NCBI RefSeq assembly: GCF_014207185.1
Contig: NZ_JACHCP010000011.1
Span: 1-64,000, forward strand
Origin: Rhodanobacter sp. A1T4
Lineage (GTDB): Bacteria > Pseudomonadota > Gammaproteobacteria > Xanthomonadales > Rhodanobacteraceae
Length of the DNA stretch: 64,000 nucleotides
Reading direction: 5' to 3'
Of this stretch, positions 37,434 through 49,179 are shown piece by piece. Position numbers and translations under genes: made by a program. The notes below the pieces were generated by a model. It saw only the letters and a list, made by a program, of their open reading frames with translations. It was not told the origin of the DNA and did no database searches. Each line of letters starts with the position of its first letter. Position 1 is the stretch's first letter.

Positions 37434-37968
37434 GCGGATCGCGCAGCGGCGAAAGGTCCGGTTCGTGCCGCCGGAATACCGCTTGCGCCAGCGCGTAGTC
37501 TTCGGCAAACGTCGCATCGTGGCCATGCTTGTGACCGCCGCCGTAGGCACCGGTCTCCGGCTGGAACAGTGCCTCGATCGCATCGATCTGCACGCCAAGT
37601 TGGTCGAGCATGTCGCGCAGCACGGGATCAGGCGTGATCGCCAGATAGCCGTCGCCGACTTCCACTGGGATATGCCGGTTGCCCAGGTGATAAGCCGCGC
37701 GCGTCAAAGCCAGCGGCGTAGCAGCGGTGACGCGCAGCACGGGCTCGGCCGCGGCTACCACGATAAACACCGAATCGTCGTCGGCCTCTAGCCGGTCACC
37801 CGGACGCAGCATGAGGCCGGGCATCAGCGCCCAGGCCAGCTCGCGGCCGTCAGGCAGGGTGAGCCGGTGCCGGCTGCGCTTGCGCTGGTCGAAGCTCAGC
37901 TCTAGGGTTTGAACCGGCACGGCGGTGTCAGCATCGGTTGCAGTCATATGACGCAGCATGATCAGCAC
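37423..37968 (-). CDS. ureE: Urease accessory nickel chaperone UreE
   Basis: About 181 aa. UreE binds nickel and hands it to UreG/urease. Visible are [12 protein letters not shown] in the N-terminal domain, [12 protein letters not shown] (the conserved metal site His) and the His-containing tail [12 protein letters not shown]. The GTG at 37968 is favoured because GGGAGGATCTC lies right before it; the next in-frame ATG (37959) would be 15 bases from that site. Confidence 0.94.
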   Translation of the reverse strand: MLIMLRHMTATDADTAVPVQTLELSFDQRKRSRHRLTLPDGRELAWALMPGLMLRPGDRLEADDDSVFIVVAAAEPVLRVTAATPLALTRAAYHLGNRHIPVEVGDGYLAITPDPVLRDMLDQLGVQIDAIEALFQPETGAYGGGHKHGHDATFAEDYALAQAVFRRHEPDLSPLRDPHAR

Positions 37969-37981
37969 GAGATCCTCCCAT

Positions 37982-38512
37982 TCATTCGCGGCATGCGCTG
38001 AAAGCAGGTGTGGATTTATTCTGCGGCGCGACGATCGATCGGTAGTAGAAGCGACTGTCTACGCTCATGATTGGGAATGTAGCGGGCAAGTCATCACGAT
38101 CGATGACTTGGAAACCCTGTTTTTCATAGAAGCGTTGCGCAGCCAGAAACTGGGTGGTGGTGCCTAGAAACACCGTATGTATGCCGTGCGTACGGCTCCA
38201 CTCGTACAAGGTGTCGAGCAATTGTTGGGCAACGCCATGCTGGGCCCCGCGAAAGGGTTTGGCCACGAACATCTTGCGCAACGCCGCCTGACCATGACCC
38301 ATATCAAGCAAGGCGATGCTGCCGATTACTGCGTCGTCGGCTACTGCCAACCAGAACTGGCCGCTGCCACGTTGATAAAAACCGGTGATATCGAGCAGAT
38401 CTGGCTGCGCCTCCAGAGTGATTGGAATCCCGAATTCAGCCTGTTGAATCGGCAGGATCAATTCGGTCAGGGCGGCTTGGTACTTTTCATGAAAGGGAAC
38501 GATCTCGATCAT
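37982..38512 (-). CDS. GNAT-family N-acetyltransferase inserted in the urease operon
   Basis: A 176-aa acetyltransferase. The acetyl-CoA site is [20 protein letters not shown] (the R/Q-x-x-G-x-G/A loop in variant form), followed by [20 protein letters not shown], the usual beta-5/alpha-4 region. The substrate is unknown. It sits between ureC (62 bases upstream) and ureE (13 bases downstream) on the same strand, with GGAGG five bases before its ATG, so it is translated as part of the operon. GNAT genes are not standard urease genes; the link to nitrogen metabolism is unknown. Confidence 0.85.
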   Translation of the reverse strand: MIEIVPFHEKYQAALTELILPIQQAEFGIPITLEAQPDLLDITGFYQRGSGQFWLAVADDAVIGSIALLDMGHGQAALRKMFVAKPFRGAQHGVAQQLLDTLYEWSRTHGIHTVFLGTTTQFLAAQRFYEKQGFQVIDRDDLPATFPIMSVDSRFYYRSIVAPQNKSTPAFSACRE

Positions 38513-38574
38513 GCATACCTCCAATAAGGCAGAGCAGACGCCAGCGATGCAAAGCGGGAAATATCAAAGAAATA

Positions 38575-40274
<1,700 letters not shown>

Positions 40275-40278
<4 letters not shown>

Positions 40279-40613
40279 TCGAGCGGTCCCATGACATCAC
40301 CATTGAAACCGTAGACCAGGCGATCGCCAGTCAGTGCGACCAGGATGACCTCACGTGACTGCCCGGGTTCGAAACGCACCGCGGTACCGGCGGCGATATC
40401 GAGCCGGAAACCACGCGCGGCGGTGCGGTCGAAATGCAGCGCGGTATTGGTTTCGGCGAAGTGGTAGTGCGAGCCGATCTGGATCGGCCGGTCGCCGGTG
40501 TTGGCCACGGTGAGGGTGAGCGTTTCGCGGCCGACGTTGAGCGCGATCTCGCCCTCGTCGATCAGGTATTCGCCGGGGATCTTTAGGCCTTGAGTCATGG
40601 CGCTGGGGTTCAT
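40275..40613 (-). CDS. ureB: Urease beta subunit UreB
   Basis: A 112-aa structural subunit of urease, with the hallmark [17 protein letters not shown] and [20 protein letters not shown]. It assembles with UreA and UreC into the trimeric (ABC)3 core. GGGAG precedes ATG 40613. The stop of a short leader ORF (40610-40687) overlaps this ATG, so translation may be coupled to it. Confidence 0.96.
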
Positions 40614-40687
40614 GTGGTCTCCCGCGTCGGCGGCAGCGAATGGATGTTGACAGCAAAGGTAGGATGACGGGAGAACGTGCGGCGCAT
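40610..40687 (-). CDS. Possible 25-aa leader ORF coupled to ureB
   Basis: An ATG at 40685-40687, preceded by GAGGATCGTC, starts [20 protein letters not shown] and ends in TGA at 40610-40612, inside the ureB ATG. It fills the otherwise empty gap between ureA and ureB. The ATG/TGA overlap is what translational coupling would look like, but there is no other evidence that it is translated. Confidence 0.3.
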   Translation of the reverse strand: MRRTFSRHPTFAVNIHSLPPTRETT

Positions 40688-40713
40688 GACGATCCTCGAA
40701 GTTTGCGGTTAGC

Positions 40714-41016
40714 TCAGCTGATCGGGTCGTGCACGGTCACCAGCTTGGTGCCATCGGGAAAGGTGGCTTCGACCTGGATGTCCGGGATCAGCTCGGCAAT
40801 GCCGTCCATCACGTCGTCGCGAGCGAGCAGGGTGGTGCCGTAGTGCATCAACTCGGCGACGCTGCGGCCGTCGCGCGCGCCTTCCATGATCGCTGCGCTG
40901 ATAAACGCCACCGCCTCGGGATAGTTGAGCTTGAGCCCGCGCGCCTTGCGCCGTTCGGCCAGCAGGCCGGCGGTGAAGATCAGCAGCTTGTCCTTTTCGC
41001 GGGGTGTCAGTTCCAT
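40714..41016 (-). CDS. ureA: Urease gamma subunit UreA
   Basis: A 100-aa structural subunit with the standard sequence [20 protein letters not shown], then [20 protein letters not shown] and a conserved C-terminal [14 protein letters not shown]. UreA, UreB and UreC are separate proteins here, as in most proteobacteria. It is 50 bases downstream of ureD. Confidence 0.97.
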   Translation of the reverse strand: MELTPREKDKLLIFTAGLLAERRKARGLKLNYPEAVAFISAAIMEGARDGRSVAELMHYGTTLLARDDVMDGIAELIPDIQVEATFPDGTKLVTVHDPIS

Positions 41017-41066
41017 ACGGCTCTCATGTCCAATCGCTTTCGTGATGTCAAATCAGGTGAACGATG

Positions 41067-41957
41067 TCAGGTAGACCAGATGCGCGGTCGCTGCGATGGC
41101 ATGGCCGCTGTCCATGGTCTCAAGGTATGCCACAACGCTTCGAATAATTCACGCACCGTGTGACCGCTGGCGCCGAGTGCGCGAATCACGAGTAACTCCG
41201 CGGGAGCGGCAAGCCAGGTGATGCCACAGGGCAGGTCGAATCGGGTCGCCGTGGCGCGCGCGGCGGCCAGCGCCTCGACGTGGTTGGCCGATAGCCGTGG
41301 CGAACACGCCCAGGCCGTGGCAAAGACGTTGTGGCCCGCTAGCCGCAGTAATGAATCGCGCAGCGGATCATCGGCCGCCAGATGGGCCTGTTCCAACCAC
41401 ACCGGATGATCGTCACGAAGCAGCGCGAGACGCTGTTGCCAGAAGCCGTGCTTCCATCGTTCACCCGCAGCCAACCTCCCGAGTTGCACGATGTCCCAGC
41501 CGAACATCGCCGCCCGCGGTGCCAGGTCGATCTCGCACTGCTGAATAACCTGTGCGCCGTCGAACAGGATCGACTCCTGTGGCAACCACTCAAGGCAGGC
41601 GTCGTCAGCGACGGTCAGGTGTAGCGACTGTTGCGCCGGTGCGGCGTGGCCTGCGCGATACCATTTGGCTGCGCCCGGCGTGGTGAGCAGGGCATGCGCA
41701 CCACGTTCCATCTGGACGTCTATTTCAAGCTTGTCGCCACCGGCGATACCGCCGGGTGGGTGCAGCAGCAGTGCGTGGCAGCAGCCAGGGCCTTCCGGGT
41801 ACAGCATGCGTTGCACGCGCAGCGGTCCGCGATGGCTGCGATGCACGGCCTGAGTACAGGTATCGCGACGGGCAAAGCGCAGTTCCAGTCGCGCCGACCA
41901 CGCGCCCGCTGACGAAGCCCGCAGACTGGCTTCGATGTCGGGTACGTGATCTGGCAT
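41067..41957 (-). CDS. ureD: Urease accessory protein UreD
   Basis: About 296 aa, the first gene of the operon. UreD is the scaffold that binds apo-urease and, with UreF and UreG, inserts nickel. Signatures: LLHPPGGIAGGDKLEIDVQM, LLTTPGAAKWYR, LEWLPQESILFDGA and DIVQLGRLAAGE. ATG 41957 is preferred to the TTG at 41972. No dedicated nickel permease (ureH, nikA) is visible in the cluster. Confidence 0.93.
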   Translation of the reverse strand: MPDHVPDIEASLRASSAGAWSARLELRFARRDTCTQAVHRSHRGPLRVQRMLYPEGPGCCHALLLHPPGGIAGGDKLEIDVQMERGAHALLTTPGAAKWYRAGHAAPAQQSLHLTVADDACLEWLPQESILFDGAQVIQQCEIDLAPRAAMFGWDIVQLGRLAAGERWKHGFWQQRLALLRDDHPVWLEQAHLAADDPLRDSLLRLAGHNVFATAWACSPRLSANHVEALAAARATATRFDLPCGITWLAAPAELLVIRALGASGHTVRELFEALWHTLRPWTAAMPSQRPRIWST

Positions 41958-42005
41958 CGAGCGGTAGGACAACGAAGAAATCCCTGCACGAAAGTGGTGA
42001 AACGG

Positions 42006-44681
42006 TCAGCCCGACGTTAGCAGACCTTTCAGTCGGTATAGCGCCTCCAATGCTTCGCGCGGCGTCAGCGCATCGGGATCGATATCGGCCATGGCGCGGT
42101 CGAGCGCCGAGGGCTCTGGCACGGCTGGTGTAGATGCACCGAAAAGACCTAACTGTGGTGAATGGGCGGAGCCACGCTTCTTGCGTGACGGATCGTGATC
42201 GGCGCCACCACGCTCCAGCTCTGCCAGCGTACGCCGCGCGTCGGCAATCACTGATTTCGGCAGGCCGGCCAGTGCGGCCACCTGCAGGCCAAAGCTGCGG
42301 TTGGCAGGGCCGTCCTTCACCGCGTGCATGAAGACCAGTTGCTCGCCCAGCTTTTTATCGTGAAATTCGACGGCGTCCAGATGCACATTGGCGATGGACG
42401 GGTATTCGCCGGCCAGCTCGGTCAGCTCGAAATAATGGGTGGCGAACAGCGTGTAGGCGCGGCTGCTAGCAGCCAGGTGTACGGCTGCTGCGCGCGCCAA
42501 CGACAGGCCGTCGTAGGTGCTGGTGCCCCGACCGACTTCGTCCATCAGCACCAGACTGTGCTCGGTGGCGTTGTGCAGGATGTTGGCCGTTTCGCTCATT
42601 TCCACCATGAAGGTGGATTGTCCGCGCGACAGGTCGTCGCCCGCGCCGATGCGGGTGAAGATGCGGTCGATCGGGCCGATCACCGCCTGCTTGGCCGGCA
42701 CATAGCTGCCGATGTGGGCGAGCAGCACGATCAGCGCGTTCTGGCGCATATAGGTGGACTTACCGCCCATGTTCGGTCCGGTGATCACCAGCATGCGGCG
42801 ACCGCCGCGACCTGCCACGTCATCAAGAATCAGGTCGTTCGGCTCGAACGGCTCGTCGCGGACCTTTTCCACCACCGGATGACGGCCACGCTCGATCGCG
42901 ATGCCGGGTTCGTCGGTCAGTTCGGGTGCGCTCCAGTCCAGCGCTTCGGCGCGTTCGGCCAACGTGGCCAGTACGTCGAGTTCAGCCATCGCGCTGGCGG
43001 CGGATTTCAGCGGTTCGAGCTGTCCGGTGAGTGTGTCGAGCAGCGCTTCGTACAGGGCACGCTCACGCATCAGTGAGCGCTCTTTCGCGGAGAGCACCTT
43101 GTCCTCGAAATTTTTCAGCTCTTCGGTGATGTAGCGCTCGGCGTTCTTGGTGGTCTGCCGACGCGTGTAATGCGTCGGCGCCTTGTCGGCCTGCGCCTTG
43201 GTGATCTCGATGTAGTAGCCATGCACGCGGTTGTAACCGACCTTCAGCGTGGTGATACCACTGGCGGCTTTTTCGCGCTCCTCGAGTTCAACCAGGTACT
43301 GATCGGCATGCGTCGACAGCCGGCGAAGTTCGTCCAGTTCCCCGTCGTAGCCGTCGGCAATGACGCCGCCGTCGCGCTGCAATACGGGTGGCTGCGCGAC
43401 CACGGCGCGCGCCAGCAAGTCGGCGATGTCGGCATGGTCGCCGATGCGCTCCGCGAGGGAACCCAGCAAGGGCGACGCTTCTCGAGGAGTGCGGCCATGG
43501 ATGGCCGCTTCTTGATCTTCGCGCTCATGAATGAGCGCACTAATACTAGGCGCGGCCGCCAGCCCGTCGCGCAACGTGGACAGGTCGCGTGGCCGCGCCG
43601 AGCGCAGCGCCACGCGGGCGAGAATGCGTTCCAGATCGCCGATGCCACGCAGCTGTTCGCGCAGCGATTCGTAGCGGCGGGCGTCGATCAAGGTGCCGAT
43701 GGCCTGGTGGCGAAGGCGTAGTACGTCGCGCGAGCGCAGCGGTCGGTTGAGCCAGCGGCGCAGCAGACGCGCGCCCATCGGCGTCACCGTTTCATCGAGC
43801 ACACCCAGCAGCGTGTGCTCGGTGCGGCCGCTGGGGTGCGTATCGATTTCCAGATTGCGTCGCGTGGCCGCATCCATCGCAATCGTCTCGCTGGCGCTTT
43901 CCACCGCCATGCCCGAAAGATGCGGCAACGCACTTTTCTGGGTTTCTTCGACATAGCTGAGCAGGCAGCCGGCAGCGGCGATGGCCAAGGGCAAATCGCG
44001 TGCGCCGAAGCCGCCGAGGTCGCGCGTGCCGAAAAAGCGGTTGAGTTCGCGCGTAGCCGTGTCGATATCGAAATGCCATGGCGGCCGCTTGCGCAAGCCG
44101 GGCAGGCCGCTGACGAATTTCGGCCAGGCGATGTTTTCGTCGACCAATGTTTCGGCAGGTTGCAGTCGCGCCAGTTCGGCCGCCAGCGCTTCGGCGTTGG
44201 GTACTTCGCTGAGCAGAAAGCGGCCGCTGGTCAGATCGACCCAGGCCAGCCCGTAGTTGTCGCGTGTGCCGCCAGCGATCGCCAGCAGCAGATTGTCCCG
44301 ACGTTCCTCCAGCAGCGCGGCGTCGGTTACCGTGCCGGGTGTGACGATGCGCACCACCTTGCGCTCGACGATGCCCTTGGCCAGCGCCGGATCGCCGATC
44401 TGCTCGCAGATCGCCACCGATTCGCCCAACCGCACCAGTCGCGCCAGATAATTTTCCGCCGCGTGGTAGGGCACGCCAGCCATCGGAATCGGCGCGCCGC
44501 CCGACTGTCCACGCTGAGTCAGGGTGATATCCAGCAGCCGCGCCGCCTTGCGCGCATCGTCGAAAAAAAGCTCGTAGAAATCGCCCATTCGGAAAAACAG
44601 CAGCACGTCCGGATGCGCCGCCTTGGCACCCAGATACTGGCGCATGAACGGGGTGTGCTGTGAAAGATCGTCTTGGGTCAT
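42006..44681 (-). CDS. mutS: DNA mismatch repair protein MutS
   Basis: An 891-aa mismatch-recognition ATPase. The N-terminal mismatch-binding motif is [17 protein letters not shown] (Phe-x-Glu as FYE), connector, lever and clamp domains follow, and the ATPase has Walker [14 protein letters not shown] and signature [16 protein letters not shown]; it ends with a C-terminal segment required for tetramerisation ([20 protein letters not shown]). Length is a little above the E. coli protein. ATG 44681 starts at [13 protein letters not shown]. It stands alone on the minus strand, adjacent to the urease operon. Confidence 0.97.
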   Translation of the reverse strand: MTQDDLSQHTPFMRQYLGAKAAHPDVLLFFRMGDFYELFFDDARKAARLLDITLTQRGQSGGAPIPMAGVPYHAAENYLARLVRLGESVAICEQIGDPALAKGIVERKVVRIVTPGTVTDAALLEERRDNLLLAIAGGTRDNYGLAWVDLTSGRFLLSEVPNAEALAAELARLQPAETLVDENIAWPKFVSGLPGLRKRPPWHFDIDTATRELNRFFGTRDLGGFGARDLPLAIAAAGCLLSYVEETQKSALPHLSGMAVESASETIAMDAATRRNLEIDTHPSGRTEHTLLGVLDETVTPMGARLLRRWLNRPLRSRDVLRLRHQAIGTLIDARRYESLREQLRGIGDLERILARVALRSARPRDLSTLRDGLAAAPSISALIHEREDQEAAIHGRTPREASPLLGSLAERIGDHADIADLLARAVVAQPPVLQRDGGVIADGYDGELDELRRLSTHADQYLVELEEREKAASGITTLKVGYNRVHGYYIEITKAQADKAPTHYTRRQTTKNAERYITEELKNFEDKVLSAKERSLMRERALYEALLDTLTGQLEPLKSAASAMAELDVLATLAERAEALDWSAPELTDEPGIAIERGRHPVVEKVRDEPFEPNDLILDDVAGRGGRRMLVITGPNMGGKSTYMRQNALIVLLAHIGSYVPAKQAVIGPIDRIFTRIGAGDDLSRGQSTFMVEMSETANILHNATEHSLVLMDEVGRGTSTYDGLSLARAAAVHLAASSRAYTLFATHYFELTELAGEYPSIANVHLDAVEFHDKKLGEQLVFMHAVKDGPANRSFGLQVAALAGLPKSVIADARRTLAELERGGADHDPSRKKRGSAHSPQLGLFGASTPAVPEPSALDRAMADIDPDALTPREALEALYRLKGLLTSG

Positions 44682-44831
44682 GCGGTGCAGGTCTTGGCGT
44701 GGTCGTGTCGAACGGAGCGGGCGGCGGTTTTGCGCGTGAAGCAAAACGGATTCAAGTCCATCAGTCTCGCATGGAGCTGTTCTTCGTTCCTACCCATGCT
44801 GGCGTTGGCGTCTATTGCCAATCACGGACTT

Positions 44832-45938
44832 TCAAGGGCTGAAAACCAGCACCAGGAAGACCGCGAAGAGCGACAGGTGAACCGCACCTTCCAGCATCGT
44901 GGTGCGCGAGCCTGAAAAAGTCAGTCCGCTCAGAATCAGGGTGGCCGCCAGCAGCACGATGCTCGCGGGAGGTAGGCCCAGAACGACTTTCTGCCCGGTA
45001 ATCAGCCCGATGATGAGTACCGCGGGAACCGTCAGCCCGACCGTCGAAGTCGCCCCACCCAGGCAAAGATTGATCGCTCGTGTCAGCTGGTTTCTGCGGA
45101 TGGCGATCAGCGCGGAAATACCTTCCGGTGTGAACACCAGCATGGCAATCACCACGCCACCCAGGGCTGGGGGCGCACCCATCGCGGCGATGCCGTGATC
45201 CAGCACTTTGGCCAGGCTTTTGGAGAGAATGACGATAGGCAGAATATTGACCAGCAGCATGACCACGTGTCCGATCAGCTTGCGCCTGGAAAGCGGTGGC
45301 GATACAGCCTGAGCCTCGATGACGACGGGCTCGTCGCTATTGGCAGGCTCCACAAAAAACCCCTTGTGTCGGCCGGTCTGCAGCCATAAAAAGATGCCGT
45401 AGAGACCAATCGTCAACACCGAAAAAGCTGTCGCTTGCAGCGAGGTAAGCGTGCTGTCGGACGTGGATGCAGTGAACTTCGGCAGCACCAGCGCAATCGT
45501 CGACAGCGGTATGACCACCGCCAGGTAAGCCGACGCGCCCTGCAGGTTGTAGGACTGTTCGTGATGGCGTGCGCCGCCGATCAGCAGCCCCAGCCCGACC
45601 ACACCGTTCAGCACGATCATCAGCACGGCGAACATGGTGTCGCGCGCCAGCGTGGAGGCATCCTGCGCGCTGATCATCACGGCGGAGATCAGCGCCACCT
45701 CGATCAGCACGATCGACAAGGTGAGGATCAGGGTGCCGAACGGCTCGCCCAACATCTCGGCCAGTTCCTCAGCCTCGTGCACAACGCCAAAGGCGACCCA
45801 GATGATCACCAGGAACAGCCATGCGAACAGGCCTATGCTCACGGCTGGACTGGCCAGTGCGCTCATCCAGCTTGCGCCGAACACCAGAAACAGGACGACG
45901 GAAAGCCAGGCGATGGTCGGGCGAATGAAAACTTTCAT
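44832..45938 (-). CDS. chaA: ChaA-like cation/proton antiporter
   Basis: A 368-aa inner-membrane antiporter of the CaCA superfamily, ChaA type, exchanging Ca2+ or Na+/K+ for H+. It has about 11 hydrophobic helices and both alpha-repeats: GEPFGTLILTLSIVLIEVAL and the mirrored VVIAMLVFTPEGISALIAI, each with the ion-binding acidic residue. An acidic stretch near VVHEAEELAEMLGEP precedes the first repeat. It likely serves alkaline or salt tolerance. The gene is divergent from pncC. Confidence 0.87.
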   Translation of the reverse strand: MKVFIRPTIAWLSVVLFLVFGASWMSALASPAVSIGLFAWLFLVIIWVAFGVVHEAEELAEMLGEPFGTLILTLSIVLIEVALISAVMISAQDASTLARDTMFAVLMIVLNGVVGLGLLIGGARHHEQSYNLQGASAYLAVVIPLSTIALVLPKFTASTSDSTLTSLQATAFSVLTIGLYGIFLWLQTGRHKGFFVEPANSDEPVVIEAQAVSPPLSRRKLIGHVVMLLVNILPIVILSKSLAKVLDHGIAAMGAPPALGGVVIAMLVFTPEGISALIAIRRNQLTRAINLCLGGATSTVGLTVPAVLIIGLITGQKVVLGLPPASIVLLAATLILSGLTFSGSRTTMLEGAVHLSLFAVFLVLVFSP

Positions 45939-46131
45939 GGTGTTGCTCCGGACGACGATGGGAATCCATGCCCAAGGGGCGGCGGAATGATGCCGTCGAG
46001 TTTATGCGATAGATGCGCTGCGAGCTCTCGCCTTGCGCGATATTCCATTGCACGGGTCAAACACGATGTGCCGAAGGGCGCTGTGAGACGCCATGGCATA
46101 ATTCGCGCCTCTGTGCAGATCGAGTTCAACG

Positions 46132-46644
46132 ATGGCGAGTTCAGCGATGGATTTTTCCGATAGGCATCTGAATGAGCTGGCCCAGGACGTGGCAGCCATC
46201 GTGATGGCGCACAAGCTGATGTTGGTAACCGCCGAGTCGTGCACCGGCGGCTGGATCGCCAAGACGCTGACCGATCTGCCGGGCAGCTCGACCTGGTTTG
46301 ACACGGGTGTGGTGACCTATAGCTACCAAGCCAAGGAATCCCTGTTGGGGGTCAATCCGCGCACGTTGGAGCGAACCGGCGCGGTCAGCGAGGAAACTGC
46401 ACTGGAAATGGTCTCCGGCGCGCTGGCCCGCTTCGGCGCAGGCGTGGCGGTGGCGGTGACCGGTATCGCCGGGCCATCCGGGGGCACGGTGGAAAAACCG
46501 GTCGGCACGGTCTGGATCAGCTGGAAGCGGCGTGGTGGCTACGGTCGCGCGCAGTTGTTCCACTTTCCAGGCGACCGCGAGGCCGTGCGACGGCAGACCG
46601 TGGCCGCCGCGCTCATCGGTTTGCGCAAAACCCTGACGGATTAA
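46132..46644 (+). CDS. pncC: Nicotinamide-nucleotide amidohydrolase PncC (CinA C-terminal domain)
   Basis: A 170-aa stand-alone CinA C-terminal domain deamidating NMN to NaMN in NAD recycling. Key residues: TAESCTGGWIAKTLTDLPGS with the catalytic Ser-Cys-Thr region, the Tyr in VVTYSYQAK, and VAVTGIAGPSGGTVEKPVGT. Two in-frame ATGs exist (46132 and 46147). It precedes recA by about 150 bases, a conserved order in gammaproteobacteria. Confidence 0.93.
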   Translation: MASSAMDFSDRHLNELAQDVAAIVMAHKLMLVTAESCTGGWIAKTLTDLPGSSTWFDTGVVTYSYQAKESLLGVNPRTLERTGAVSEETALEMVSGALARFGAGVAVAVTGIAGPSGGTVEKPVGTVWISWKRRGGYGRAQLFHFPGDREAVRRQTVAAALIGLRKTLTD

Positions 46645-46696
46645 AGCGACGCAGCCCGCCTGATCAGCTTGACCGGTATGGGATACTTCGACGGTA

Positions 46697-46712
46697 GCGA
46701 ATCGATATTCGC
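46697..46712. promoter_or_regulatory. Inverted repeat in the recA promoter region
   Basis: GCGAAT and ATTCGC flank a CGAT centre, 85 bases before the recA ATG. I do not see a canonical E. coli LexA box (CTG-N10-CAG) here. Xanthomonad LexA sites vary, so this repeat may be the SOS operator, but that is a guess. Confidence 0.3.
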
Positions 46713-46796
46713 GTGATCGCAGCCCGTGAGACCCGCTCCGGGCATGATGCTACCCAGTTCTCAGACAACCTTTCAGCCCAACCGGAATTCAAGACG

Positions 46797-47831
46797 ATGG
46801 ATGACAACAAGCGCAAGGCACTGACCTCCGCCCTAGGCCAGATCGAAAAGCAGTTCGGCAAGGGCGCGATCATGCGCATGGGCGATCGCGTCAATGAAGC
46901 CATTGAAACCGTCTCCACCGGCTCGCTGGGCCTGGATATTGCCCTCGGCGTCGGCGGCCTGCCGCGTGGCCGCGTGGTCGAAATCTACGGACCGGAGTCG
47001 TCTGGCAAAACCACCATGACCCTGCAGGCCATCGCCAGCTGCCAGCGCGCCGGCGGCACCGCGGCGTTCATCGATGCCGAGCATGCGCTCGACCCCACCT
47101 ACGCCGAAAAGCTGGGCGTCAAGGTCGACGATCTGCTGGTGTCGCAGCCGGATACCGGTGAGCAGGCGCTGGAAATCGCCGACATGCTGGTGCGCTCAGG
47201 CGCAGTCGACATGGTGGTGGTCGACTCGGTCGCCGCACTGACGCCCAAGGCGGAAATCGAGGGCGAGATGGGCGACTCCCACGTCGGCCTGCATGCTCGC
47301 CTGATGAGCCAGGCGCTGCGCAAGCTGACCGCCAACATCAAGAAATCCGGCACGCTGGTGATTTTCATCAACCAGATCCGGATGAAGATCGGCGTGATGT
47401 TTGGTAGCCCGGAAACCACCACCGGCGGTAACGCGCTGAAGTTCTATGCCTCGGTGCGCCTGGATATCCGCCGCATCGGCGCGGTGAAGCGCGGTGACGA
47501 GATCATCGGTTCGGAAACCCGCGTCAAGGTCGTCAAGAACAAGGTGGCGCCGCCGTTCCGTCAGGCCGAGTTCGAAATCCTCTACGGCGAAGGCACCTCG
47601 CGCGAAGGCGAGATCATCGAGCTGGGCGTGGCTCAGAACCTGATCGACAAGTCCGGCGCCTGGTACAGCTACAAGGGCGACCGCATCGGCCAGGGCAAGG
47701 AAAACGTGCGCCAGTTCCTGCGCGACAATCCCGCCATGACCAACGAGATCGATACCTTGCTGCGCGAGCGACTGCTGGTACCAGTCGGCAAGCCGGCACC
47801 GATTTCCGCAGAGGAAGTTGAAGAGGCCTAA
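46797..47831 (+). CDS. recA: Recombinase RecA
   Basis: A 344-aa strand-exchange and SOS co-protease. Walker A GPESSGKT is at residues 65-72, [16 protein letters not shown] gives Walker B, and loop L2 contains [18 protein letters not shown]. The C-terminus is short and acidic (ISAEEVEEA). ATG 46797 gives the standard start [20 protein letters not shown]; the frame upstream to 46713 is not conserved. It is followed by two small genes before recX rather than directly. Confidence 0.98.
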   Translation: MDDNKRKALTSALGQIEKQFGKGAIMRMGDRVNEAIETVSTGSLGLDIALGVGGLPRGRVVEIYGPESSGKTTMTLQAIASCQRAGGTAAFIDAEHALDPTYAEKLGVKVDDLLVSQPDTGEQALEIADMLVRSGAVDMVVVDSVAALTPKAEIEGEMGDSHVGLHARLMSQALRKLTANIKKSGTLVIFINQIRMKIGVMFGSPETTTGGNALKFYASVRLDIRRIGAVKRGDEIIGSETRVKVVKNKVAPPFRQAEFEILYGEGTSREGEIIELGVAQNLIDKSGAWYSYKGDRIGQGKENVRQFLRDNPAMTNEIDTLLRERLLVPVGKPAPISAEEVEEA

Positions 47832-47853
47832 GCCTTAAGCGGGGGGAAGAGAA

Positions 47854-48402
47854 ATGCCGAGCTTGAAATGGACTTTTTTGTTGGCGGTGTTGCTTGGCTT
47901 GGTGGTGGTTGTGTCTGTTGCAGCCATCAACCGGCCTGAAACGCAACACCATGTTTTGGCGAGACCACTCGCAGGTTCGGTATGGGTGACGGAGCAGATC
48001 GATGCCAGCCAACTGGCAGGCATCAAGTCGCAAGGGTTTCGCTCTATTGTCGACTTACGCCCTGATGGCGAAGTTTCCAATCAGCCAGCCTCGACGGATG
48101 TAGCGCGTGCAGCGCAGGGCGTAGGGCTAACGTTCGGTTATGTTCCAGTTCAGCATGGAGACATTCCTGCCGCGTCCGTCGATGCACTTGGGCAGTTGCT
48201 CGCCCAGTCAAGCAGGCCGATTCTTCTTTACTGCCGCAGCGGGCATCGCGCCGCACGTACATGGGCGCTAGCAGAGGCTTCCCGTCCGGGAGGCCTGGGC
48301 GTTTTGGAGATTGAGTCTGCGGTTCGCCAGGTCGGGCAATCCGCCGATGATCTACATGGACAAATCGCGGCGCGTATTGCGTCGAGATCAGTGGTTCATT
48401 AG
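47854..48402 (+). CDS. DUF442 / beta-lactamase-hydrolase-like phosphatase, membrane anchored
   Basis: A 182-aa protein: a short N-terminal hydrophobic helix (TFLLAVLLGLVVVVSVAAI) followed by a tyrosine-phosphatase-like fold of the DUF442/TIGR01244 kind. The catalytic loop is C127-R-S-G-H-R132 (LLYCRSGHRAART), matching the CRSGTR motif of this family. Members are often fused or linked to sulfur-transfer or hydrolase functions; the true substrate is unknown. GGGGGAAGAG precedes the ATG. It lies 22 bases after recA and splits the usual recA-recX pair. Confidence 0.8.
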   Translation: MPSLKWTFLLAVLLGLVVVVSVAAINRPETQHHVLARPLAGSVWVTEQIDASQLAGIKSQGFRSIVDLRPDGEVSNQPASTDVARAAQGVGLTFGYVPVQHGDIPAASVDALGQLLAQSSRPILLYCRSGHRAARTWALAEASRPGGLGVLEIESAVRQVGQSADDLHGQIAARIASRSVVH

Positions 48403-48413
48403 GAGCGTCACGC

Positions 48414-48590
48414 ATGGCGACAATCGATCCACTTCAATACAGTGGCCGCACAGAAGTCGATATGACGGTGCGCGGACGCTTTTCGAGGATATTTTCTTAC
48501 GGTGCTGTTATTGCTCTCGGGTTGGTTATAGGAGCATTTATCGGGATGATAGTGGCGTTTTTCCTCGACTTTATAAGCATCAGTTGCTGA
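48414..48590 (+). CDS. 58-aa single-pass membrane protein between recA and recX
   Basis: A 58-codon ORF with AGGAG eight bases before ATG 48414. The N-terminal half is polar (MATIDPLQYSGRTEVDM) and the C-terminal half is one long hydrophobic segment (GAVIALGLVIGAFIGMIVAF), ending ISISC. It begins 11 bases after the phosphatase and ends three bases before the recX ATG, filling the gap precisely. No family is recognised; it may be a small membrane regulator for the phosphatase. Confidence 0.65.
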   Translation: MATIDPLQYSGRTEVDMTVRGRFSRIFSYGAVIALGLVIGAFIGMIVAFFLDFISISC

Positions 48591-48593
48591 TGC

Positions 48594-49094
48594 ATGAAAC
48601 GCCGTCCCGGCTCCGATGATCCCGCCAAGCCCAAGCGCAGTGCCTATGACAAGGCGCTGGGCCTACTGGCGCGGCGCGAGCATTCGAAGCGCGAGCTGAA
48701 AACCAAGCTGCGCCAGGGCGGCTACGAAGGCGAGGAAACCACCGAGGCGATCGATCGCCTTGGTGAGCAGCAATACCAAGACGATGACCGCTTCGGCGAA
48801 GTGCTGCTGCGCAGCCGTATTGCCCAGGGTTATGGTCCGATGCGGCTGCGCGTGGAGCTCAAGAGTCACGGGCTCAGCGATGCCCGGATCCGTGAATTGT
48901 TGAACGACGCCGAGGTCGACTGGGTCGCTTCGGCATCATCCCAATTGCGCCGCCGCTACGGCAATGTGGGCGTATCCGATCCTGCTGAACGCGCCAAACG
49001 GGCGCAGTTCCTCTTGCGCCGGGGCTTTGACGGCTCCACAGTACGGAGTGTTACCCACGCCGACGTGGACGAAGCCGCCGACGACAGCCCCTGA
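48594..49094 (+). CDS. recX: Regulatory protein RecX
   Basis: A 166-aa all-helical RecA inhibitor. It has the three-helix repeat pattern with ALGLLARREHSKRELKTKLR, LGEQQYQDDDRFGEVLLRS and AQGYGPMRLRVELKSHGLSD, typical of RecX. It begins three bases after the 58-aa membrane protein, so the recA transcript probably continues into it. Confidence 0.93.
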   Translation: MKRRPGSDDPAKPKRSAYDKALGLLARREHSKRELKTKLRQGGYEGEETTEAIDRLGEQQYQDDDRFGEVLLRSRIAQGYGPMRLRVELKSHGLSDARIRELLNDAEVDWVASASSQLRRRYGNVGVSDPAERAKRAQFLLRRGFDGSTVRSVTHADVDEAADDSP

Positions 49095-49179
49095 GATCCA
49101 TCATCCACCGATGATGCAGGGGTTCATCGCGTGGTTCGACCGGGGCGTGGCCTCCTGACCGATGGCCATTACGATCCGC

